Source: Flaveria trinervia | Lineage: Eukaryota > Streptophyta > Magnoliopsida > Asterales > Asteraceae | Direction: 5' to 3' | Length of the DNA: 64,000 nucleotides | Assembly (NCBI GenBank): GCA_025506515.1 | Contig: CM046443.1 | Location: 40,498,831 to 40,562,830, forward strand | In this document: positions 56,226-64,000 of the stretch, in pieces | Position numbering within the stretch: the stretch's first letter is position 1 | Layout of the letters: each line of letters opens with the position of its first letter | Made by a program: the position numbers and the translations under genes | The notes under the pieces: model-generated | The model's database searches: none | Told to the model about the DNA's origin: nothing | The model's input: only the letters and a program-made list of their open reading frames with translations

Positions 56226-58465
56226 GAAGACTCAGGAAAGTAAATTTAGTGAGAAGGTTGATGAAGGGATTTTTCTAGGATACAACATACCGAACAAGAG
56301 AGTTTACAACAACTCAACAGGTTAAGTAGAGGTGTGGTGTAACGTTGATGTTCAGAGATACATCACACCGCCTGCTGGAAAAGGACCTGCTTACTTCTTC
56401 GACTATGATGGATTCTTCAAATCCTTCAATATTCCTTTTTCCGCTTCAGAAGAAGAGTTGGCAAACAAGATGATGTATGATGTCTTGAACACACCGTCTC
56501 AAGATTCAACACCATCTAGTTCATAATGTCCATCATCTAGCAATTCTGGGGGAGCACTTGAGGTGAGTGACTCCTCCTCTGATGAAGAAAATATGGAAAA
56601 TGATCAGAACAACCAGGATGCACATATTCCTCTTACCTCAAGTCCACAAGCATCTCATAATGATGCATCTGAGATGTCAGAACCTCAGACTCCTATTGCC
56701 TCATATTCAGAACCAAATGTTCACAATCTTGATTCTGAGGTAGTTGTTCCAACAACTTCCGACTCACGTCTATCATCCTCTGGATAATATTATAGGAGAT
56801 TTGAGATCAGGGGTTCAGACTAGAAATCAGCTGTATTCAGCTGATTATGCCTCTGTGATGGAAAAGGGATACATTCATGATGGTGCCTACTGCTGCTTTG
56901 TGTCTCAGTTTGAGCCAAAGTATGTAAGTGACGCACTAAATGATGAAGCTTGGGTGAGTGCCATGCAGGAAGAACTTCTTCAGTTTAAGAAGTTAGGTGT
57001 ATGGACTCTAGTAGATAGACCTAAAGCTGCTAAAGTCATCGGTACCAAATGGGTCTTGAAATTCAAGAAAGATGATCAGGGAGTGATCATCAGAAACAAA
57101 GCTCGGCTGGTTGTTCAGGGTTTTCGAGAAGTTGAGGGTATCGACTACAATGAAGTGTTTGCACCTGTGGCACGGATGGAAGCAATCCACATCTTCCTTG
57201 CCTATGAATCGTATATGAAAATCAAAGTTTATCAACTAGATGTGAAGAGTGTGTTCCTTCATGGTGAGATTCGAGAGACGGAGTATGTCAGTCAACCCGA
57301 GGGATTTGAGGATCCATATCATCGGGACAGAATTTACAAACTCGACAAGGCACTATATGGGCTTCATCAAGCTCCAAGAGCCTGGTATGAGAAACTCTCG
57401 ACTCATCTTGTGCAACACGGTGTTCGCAGGGGAGTCATTGAGTGTACATTGTTTATCAAAGAAAAGGATGGAGATTTACTGCTGGTACAAATCTATGTCG
57501 ATGACATAATCTTTGGTTCAAAGAACGAAGAATTATGCAAAGAGTTTGAAGCAGTAATGAAGGCTGAGTTTGAGATGAGTGCAATGGGGGAGATGAAGTT
57601 CCTTCTCGGGTTATAGGTGGATCAGACACCAAATGGGATCTTCCTACATCAGACCAAGTATGTAGGAGATATTCTCAGTCGGTTTGACATGGAGAATGCA
57701 TCTACGGCTGGCACTCCACTTGCTACAAACCATGATGTAGCACCTGATGAGAATGGTGATCTGGTAGATGCCACTATGTACAGAGGGATGATCGGATCTC
57801 TCATGTACCTCACGGCCTCCTGACCTGATATCATGTATGCTACATGTTTATGCTCACGATATCAGGCAAAGCCTAAGGTGAACCATCTAATTGGGGTCAA
57901 AAGGATTTTTTGTTATCTGAAGGGCACACCTACACTTAGGTTGTGGTACCCTCATGATGATGACTTTGAGCTTACAGCGTATAGTGACTCGGATTACGGC
58001 GGCTGCAAGATGAACTACAAATCTACATGAGTAGGGTGTCAGTTCTTTGGAAGAAGATTAGTAACCTAGCAATGCAAGAAGCAGACCTCGGTTGCATTGT
58101 CAACCTGTGAAGCTGAATACGTTGCCGCTGCAAGCTGCTGCTCTCAAATCATATGGATTCAACAGCAAATGTGGGATTACAGTTTGCACTTCTCTTCTAC
58201 ACCAATCTTTGTTGATAACTCTATTGCAATTGCAGTTACTAAGAACCCGGTCCAACATCCTAAGACCAAACACATCGGTATTAAATATCATTTTATACAT
58301 GATTGCTTTGAAAAGAACTTAATTGATGTGATAAAAATAAATACGGATTTTCAATGCGCTGACCTCTATACAAAGGCATTTGACAAACTATGTTTCTTAT
58401 ATTTGTTAGAGGTCAATGGCGTTAAAAAGAAAAGTGAGGTCATTCTTGCAGATGTCCATGTATAG
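56226..58465 (+). pseudogene. pol: pol of B: integrase C-terminus, RT, RNase H
   Basis: This continues B pol after A. F-L-G-Y-N-I-P-N-K-R-V-Y (56274-56309) closes integrase. A Ser/Asp/Glu-rich linker holds the intact target of F's solo LTR (about 56379-56389). RT runs 56890-57616: T-K-W-V-L-K-F-K, A-R-L-V-V-Q-G-F, Y-G-L-H-Q-A-P-R-A-W-Y, and an intact catalytic Y-V-D-D in Q-I-Y-V-D-D-I-I-F-G-S (about 57490-57522). A stop at 57614 follows F-L-L-G-L. RNase H begins Y-S-D-S-D-Y-G-G (57980-58003) and ends at 58465. Stops also at 57822 and 58028. Confidence 0.93.
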
Positions 58466-59385
58466 TCCGAAGTGTCGTGTCTAGTTTCTTTTATTTTTTA
58501 CATTTTTAATTTTATTTTATTTTATTCTCTTGTCTTTGTTTAATGTTAAATTCGTTTCATTACAATTGGTTTATTTTCTTGCCTATTAAAATCCTAAAAG
58601 GCTACTTTGTGGTGGGTTTATAATTTTAGGGGGGGGATAGGTTTAGGCAATAAAAAAAGGACGAGGGAAAAGAAGAGGCAAGCTGATAATAATAAGATCG
58701 TATGTGTGATACCGATTCAATGTTGGAATATGATAGTACACAGGTACAAACCATTTGGGACATTAAAAAATTCAAAATTGAAAAAGATGTAAAGCTCATG
58801 TATAAGTTTGTGTAGTCTAAGCAATATAAAAGGAAATATGATAGATAAGCTAGCTACCACTAAGGTAACACAAAGAAAGTAGACCTAGAGGTTGCTAGAC
58901 TACAGAGGATATGTCGGTAGATTCAACACAATAGATGGCTAGACCTTTTTGGTGATTTCAAGATTAAACTAAGATGTTTGACTAGCTGTGGGTAACACCT
59001 TATCCCTCGTTAACACAATCAACAAGATTCCAATAAGGGGTGATGAGCAAAAGAAACGCCACAAATGTGTGCGTAAGACCAAAGCATGAGCAAAAGCACA
59101 TAAAACAATGCAATATACTGATAACTTATGTTGTCGGTGAGATCTGTGCAAAAGAATGAAAATGCTCAAACAAGAAGATGGGTTATGTGCCTCTCTGCTG
59201 TGCGGTGGCACTGACCTGAGGATAAGCATAATCTATATATTCTAGAAATTATTGTTGTTTCCCGCCTCTCTACTATGCGGTGGCACTGACCTGAGGATTG
59301 GCTTCTCTTTGAAAGTTCTAAGAATAGTCTCTTCTTGAACACTACCCTTAGACCGCTCAAAAATCTCCTAAGGAATGTTGATTAC

Positions 59386-59393
59386 TATATAAG
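59386..59393 (+). promoter_or_regulatory. Candidate internal TATA box upstream of ORF3
   Basis: tatataag, conserved as (c)atataag in D (1529-1536) and F (minus strand, 13760-13767) inside the conserved spacer block, followed in all three by a conserved gatccacaa. A promoter role for ORF3 is inference; the distance to the ATG is about 870 bp. Confidence 0.35.
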
Positions 59394-59934
59394 TGTGGGA
59401 TCCACAAATGCTGGTTGAAATAAACAAACCTTAAACTATCACCAAACTGTGTTGAAAGTCTGTGTATGGATTTAAGAGGACAAGTATACTGACAATCATT
59501 ATGGCTATAATTCTTAAAAGTTCAAATCACTGGGGGGGACCTAAGAGTACTAGCATGATTTCCTAAATTTGTTAAATGAATCTAGATGAAAAACAAGAAT
59601 AGAGCATCAAAGGTTTTTAAATAACTTGTCCTGAATGATTTGAATCTCCTGTATGATTCCAACTTGAATTAGACCATGTATGGTTTAAATGATTGAAGTT
59701 GTTCTCTTAGAAAAATTATTCCTTAGAACTACATCCTAGAAAGCAGAAGATATGGTGCCCTAATTAGTGATTCGCGACAGAAACAAGAACCGAACCACTA
59801 AATGGACTAATGACCTACTGAAACCATGTAAAATGTTAAAATTAACGATATTAGGTTATTAGTTAAGTGATTGCGAGTCTAAAGAACCTATACACAACGT
59901 TTAATTTCATGAATTGGTCAAGACTCGAACCTAA

Positions 59935-60180
59935 GTCGACTGAACAGTAGGTCATGCGACTGGTCACTAGGATGAACTCCAATCTCACGATTGAGCTGGC
60001 CGAATAGTTCAATCGGCCGAATGAATCATACGAATGAGTTTAGTCGGCCGACTGAACCAATCGCAAGATCAGTCAACCGATTGAACTCAGTCGCCTGTTC
60101 ATTCACCGAATGAGTCCAGTTGCATGACAGTACAACTGACTGAACACAGTCGAATGATTCATTCGCTTGAATGAATCAGA
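59935..60180. repeat. Family I palindromic array, B spacer
   Basis: Words such as caatcggccgaatgaatc, tagtcggccgactgaacc, cagtcgaatgattcattcg and cattcgcttgaatgaatc, spaced about 20-35 bp. Several are perfect or near-perfect palindromes. Confidence 0.75.
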
Positions 60181-60258
60181 ATGAACTATATCAAGTAACT
60201 TAGAACTGATTTGTGTTATGTGAGTATCTAACGTTTATGTATCTTGTGTTACAAATCG

Positions 60259-63200
60259 ATGGCTGATAGATGGTCTATCAATCCCAAGCACAACATCTGT
60301 GCTTATTTAGACCACACAACTCAGAATGGTGCCGAGTTTGCTGAGATCATCGTTTTTCTCAAGCGATCGAGGATACACAAAGCCATCTCTACTCCATGCA
60401 CTCCCTATAGGTCTTTACACCAGGCCTTCTGGGAGAATGCATCTGTGGATAGATCATGAGAGCCATACAGCATTAGGAACTCCATCTTAGGTATGGACAT
60501 AGAGATTACAGCTGAAGACATTCAGCGTGTACTTGGGTTGGGAGATGATGCTGGATACCCCACCAAGCTACACCCGCTGACAGTGAGAGGATGCTTTCTG
60601 CGGATTAAGTACGCTGGGGACATCAACTCAGGTGTGCTCAACAAGAGCAACCTGTGCCCCCAGTATAAGTACTTAGCACATGTTATTCTAAAGTGCATAG
60701 CTTTTAGAAGGGGTGGGTTTGACGACCTATCAGACCAGATAAAAAATGCCTATGTGGCACTGGTGCTGAACTACCCCTTTAGCTTCTCTAGCATGATCTT
60801 CTCTTACCTTGTGGAGAATCTGGAGGCCAAGGGAAAAAAGGGTTTCTGTAGGTACCCCAGGTTCTTGCAGCTGATTTTTGATGAGAAGTTGCCTCGCTTC
60901 CAAATGAGCGCCACGATGCAGTGGCTTTGGAGATCATGGACGATACGACTCTGGGTCGTATGCGAGTCTACCGGGGTAAGCAGGTCAAGCCCCAGGTAAA
61001 GACGCTTATTGGTCATTTGGCCAAGGAGAACTACGTGGTGCCAGGCGGTGTAAGTGGCGTCATATAGACAGCGACTCAGATGATGAGCAGCTACAGCTCC
61101 CAGAACACGACTCTGATGATGATGATAGCGGGGATGCTGGAAATGAAGGGGCCACTCAATCAAGGGGCCCCCCTACTACAAGTGTATCTCCAGCATCTGC
61201 CCCCACTGGAGATGTAGCAAAGACTGCTGGATTCCACCGGGAATTCATACCTGGTGAGGAGGAGGAGGAGTCGGATGAGGAGCCACTAACCCGTACTGTG
61301 GGCAGCAAAGTAGTTGCCACAGAACGGGGGCTCAGGGCTGTTGGTGAATGCGTCGGCGGGTCAGGAAAGGATGATACCGATCCCACGTATGCTCCCGACC
61401 AGCCGAGTAGTGCCCTAGGGGGAGCATCCTCCTCGACTGGTTCGAGGAAGAAGAGGATGGCTCAGCCCCATGGTATGAAGAAGAAGAAAAGAAGGATTAC
61501 TTTCATTACTACCTCCACCATCACTACTTTTGCCACCACTCCCACCACCACAGCTACCACCACTACCATACCACCCACTTTCTCCACTACACCTCCGCCC
61601 TCCACTACTACAGCCTCACCTCCACCAGTGATTCCACCCCCAACCCACATCACATCCACCACCACTTCAGCTTACCCATCACCACCCACTCACATACCAC
61701 CTCCCATATTCACCAATACCACCTCTAGCCACCAGGCAAGACCATCATATTCCTTATCCTTTCCCTCATGATCATCTCTACCTCCAAGTGGGGTACAGGA
61801 ACAACTTTCAGCACTAAATCGTATGGTGCTGAAACTGTTAGCAGCCGATGATGAGAAGACTGCTCAACTCAGACAGTTAGTGGAGCTTACAGCTGCACAA
61901 TCACAGCAGATCTCTTAACAAGCACGCCAGATTGAAGAGCAGGCTCAGCAAATGGTTGCTCAAAGCCAAGAGATTTCCCAGCTCAAGGAGCAAAATGTGT
62001 TATCTACTAGGAAGATTGAGGAGTTGAAGGATGCTAAGAGGACCATCCTGCTCAAACTTAAGGGCACAAAGGATGAGCCTGTAAAGATGAGAGAGGGATA
62101 CGGTGATGATGTGATGATAGTGATGATGATGAGAGTGATGATGATGAGAGTGATGATGAAGATGATGATGGTAATGATGAAGGTGATGATGAGAATGGAG
62201 GAGAAGAGTCTTATGCTTCGGGTACACATGAAGCTAGTGAGTGGCGGACCAAGAAGACTCAAGATCCAGGTGCCTCGACATCAGCCCCGACCGCAGAAGG
62301 ACACAAGATCCAAGACAAGAGTAATATTTAGATGTTTTATTGTTATTTAAACTCATTTGTATTTGGATCATGTATAAAATTATGTAATGAATGTTTATAT
62401 GTAAGTAAATGGTTATGTCTGGATTATTAATTTAGTTTGATTGTTATGTTACATGTTTAAATCAAGCAGATCCAAACTTTCAGAGGGATGAACATGACGT
62501 TGCTCCCCTCCAACAGATCAAGACTCAGCTCATGATGATCTTGATCTGGAGGGCATTGTTAGGAGATCTATAATGTACACTCCTGAAGAAGGAGAGATTA
62601 TTCACAATCTCACTGACGAGAAAATTGCAGAAATGTTCAAGCTTAATCCTGATGAGATTGTAAAGGACGCCCCAACCTTTGTAGAAACCAGTGACGACGA
62701 GCTGAACGACATTGATGACATAGAGATAGAGGACGTCACTGCAGAGCACTATCCGAGTACACTGACAAAGAGGGAAATGCGGTTCCAAATTTGGGTGACT
62801 CCCTGGTCAGTGATATATTGAGATGCTAGATAAGATGGAGCAAGAGTTCAAGAAGGTTGAAGGACAAGCCCAAGCCTCAAACCCTAATGTTGATATCAGA
62901 AAGGCTGAATGGGCTGCTTGTTTTGAGGAGATCCGAACCCAACGTGCTGCTCTTAAACAGAATGTCTACACCAAGCTCTACAATGTGAAGAAACATCACA
63001 AGGTGTCAGGCAAAATTATCACGTGGGCATATTTTGATGATCTTAATGTTACACAGTGAAGAGAAAGAAAGGTATTGAGTATTTTAGATTCCCGCATGAT
63101 CTAAAGACTCTACCTGGTTTTGTGCTCAACCAGCTGGCTAAACTAAAGCTGTTATACGCTGACCCGAGAAAGATGTCAGGCTAGTTTGAGCTACCCTGAA

Positions 63201-63669
63201 GAAAGAGTACCACACCAGGTGGGTCAACTTCAAACCTTAACAACCTACGAGGTATATCAGATGTTCTAAAGTTGATCCCATAACTGGAAAGCTAAAGATA
63301 GTGCTGAAGTGGAGTCCTCCATGAACAATGTCAAAGATTCCTCTACGGGAAATACCACAGGACTTCACTCCTTACTTCAAATGGTGGTACTATGATTGGA
63401 GAACAGGGGAAGTTGTCATAGTTTTGAACAATGAGGGCAAAATGGATACTATCAGGGTATTCGACCGATGTGGCTTACCAACTTGTCAGTCGACGACGTC
63501 TACACTTATACAAGTGGCCACTGTTCTATGACACGCAGGATATTGTACAAGCCCTCCAATTCCAAAATGTGATACGACTGTGCTTTTCATTTGAAATACA
63601 TGCAGGAGTCACAAGAGAGGAAAAGTACAAGAAGTATGAGGAGGTTATGAAGAAGGTAAGATAATAGAT
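60259..63669 (+). pseudogene. ORF3 of element B (family I), one intron, best preserved copy
   Basis: It starts M-A-D-R-W at 60259. The N-terminal domain runs to about 60900, including H-N-I-C-A-Y-L, T-A-E-D-I-Q-R-V-L-G-L-G, K-Y-L-A-H-V-I-L-K-C-I and Y-P-R-F-L-Q-L-I-F, with one stop (tga) near 60458. An acidic region follows, then the basic cluster R-K-K-R...K-K-K-K-R-R (61445-61495), a Thr/Pro-rich run to about 61760, a coiled coil (about 61920-62050: Q-L-K-E-Q-N, R-K-I-E-E-L) and an Asp-rich run with a frameshift (62100-62190). The intron is 62321-62469. The C-terminal domain has Y-T-P-E-E-G-E-I-I-H-N-L (62573), V-S-G-K-I-I-T-W-A-Y-F (63003) and F-K-W-W-Y-Y-D-W (63376), with further breaks. 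The spliced protein would be about 1,085 residues. Function unknown. Confidence 0.82.
62321..62469 (+). other. Spliceosomal intron in ORF3 of B (149 bp)
   Basis: The donor is gacaaga|gtaatatttag and the acceptor aaatcaagcag|atccaaac. Phase 1, in-frame tag just after the donor, AT-rich body. The exon-exon join leads into D-E-H-D-V-A-P-L-Q-Q, as in D. Confidence 0.8.
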
Positions 63670-63681
63670 AGATCTAGGTCC

Positions 63682-63690
63682 AAGGGGGAG
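63682..63690 (+). other. Polypurine tract of element B
   Basis: aagggggag, two bases before the LTR TG. Confidence 0.92.
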
Positions 63691-63692
63691 TT

Positions 63693-64000
63693 TGTTAATA
63701 CACTTATGTACCTAGATCCTGATCTCAATGTATTATGTGTCTTGCACTTATGTAATAATGGGTACTTAATGAAATGATAATGTTTGGTTGTGATGTATAA
63801 TGTTTAATATTTCATTAATGAGTTGGGTAACGCATATGGACTAAGATTATACAGGTTTAAGATTGTTTGAATTAATGTGCATAATGTTATAATAATAAAA
63901 ACATTCAAACTTGGTTAAGTGAAGTTCTCATGCGTCCGACTGGACCATGTGCCCAAACAGTGGTCATGCGTCCGAATGGCCATGCGACTGAGTGTCCATA
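63693..64000 (+). repeat. 3' LTR of element B, first 308 bp
   Basis: It starts TGTTAATACACTT and matches 38570 onward with roughly ten differences. It is cut by the window end inside the family I word array. Confidence 0.93.

Larger units (their letters stand above)
58466..60258 (+). other. Pol-ORF3 spacer of element B
   Basis: 1.8 kb, non-coding. A T/A-rich run is at 58485-58530. The conserved block shared with D and F is at about 58860-59660, with tatataag at 59386-59393. A family I word array lies at 59935-60180. Just before the ORF3 ATG is tgtgttacaaatcg, where F has an intact acceptor-like ctacag. Confidence 0.78.
38570..64000 (+). mobile_element. Element B, family I giant copia, split by A, runs off the window
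   Basis: Order: 5' LTR 38570-39312, PBS 39315-39326, leader with word array, gag 39805-42624, pol 42630-43803, nested element A (43804-56220), pol 56226-58465, spacer 58466-60258, ORF3 60259-63669 with intron, purine tract 63682-63690, 3' LTR from 63693. Without A it is about 13.4 kb. It is inserted into C gag; the left target duplication would be aaact (38565-38569). It is the most complete family I copy here and the best reference for F and D. Confidence 0.92.

Noticed and set aside
1..64000. Host plant genes between the elements
   Set aside because: Every interval is accounted for by LTRs, internal regions or spacers of nested elements. The only non-copia stretch (18629-20817) also looks like LTR DNA.

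Overview
This window is plant repeat DNA, most likely from a eudicot; the extra-ORF type hints weakly at Asteraceae. I see no host gene, rRNA or tRNA gene. Almost every base belongs to giant Ty1/copia LTR retrotransposons, each about 12-14 kb once nested insertions are removed. They have gag with a CCHC zinc knuckle, a copia-order pol (protease, GAG-pre-integrase, integrase, RT, RNase H), a long non-coding spacer, a large extra ORF (here 'ORF3') after pol, a PBS matching initiator Met-tRNA, and a purine tract before the 3' LTR. This is the SIRE/Maximus plan. All coding regions carry stops or frameshifts.

Three families are present. Family I is elements B, D and F. Family II is C and E. Family III is A plus one solo LTR. 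A further element, G, is seen only as a short tail and part of an LTR.

The elements nest inside each other, and target-site duplications (TSDs) resolve most of the order. G (+) is hit twice. Element D (+, at 1-1912 and 30458-35796) sits just before G's purine tract. D is split by E (-, 1913-30457, TSD ctatt). E is split by F (-, 7968-24070, TSD acact). F holds a family III solo LTR (16790-17574) and a truncated, probably Ty3/gypsy LTR (18629-20817) that replaced about 1.1 kb of F. On the other side C (+, from 36540) sits in G's LTR. C's gag is cut by B (+, 38570 to beyond the window). B's integrase is cut by A (+, 43804-56220, TSD ctgaa).

The most interesting material is the extra ORF and the non-coding DNA around it. 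The three families share a homologous ORF3 N-terminal domain, a basic nuclear-localisation-like cluster and a coiled coil, with no membrane segment visible. In all three family I copies ORF3 is interrupted by a phase-1 intron of 135-149 bp. Each family also has its own short palindromic word, repeated many times in the LTRs and in the pol-ORF3 spacer (family I also in the leader): CAATCGnnCGATTG-like in I, CTTCGGAAG/CTTCCGAAG in II, CAGTAGTT...AACTACTG in III. I propose, as inference, that ORF3 encodes a nuclear factor recognising family-specific words, comparable in logic to the VANC anti-silencing proteins of Arabidopsis VANDAL transposons.
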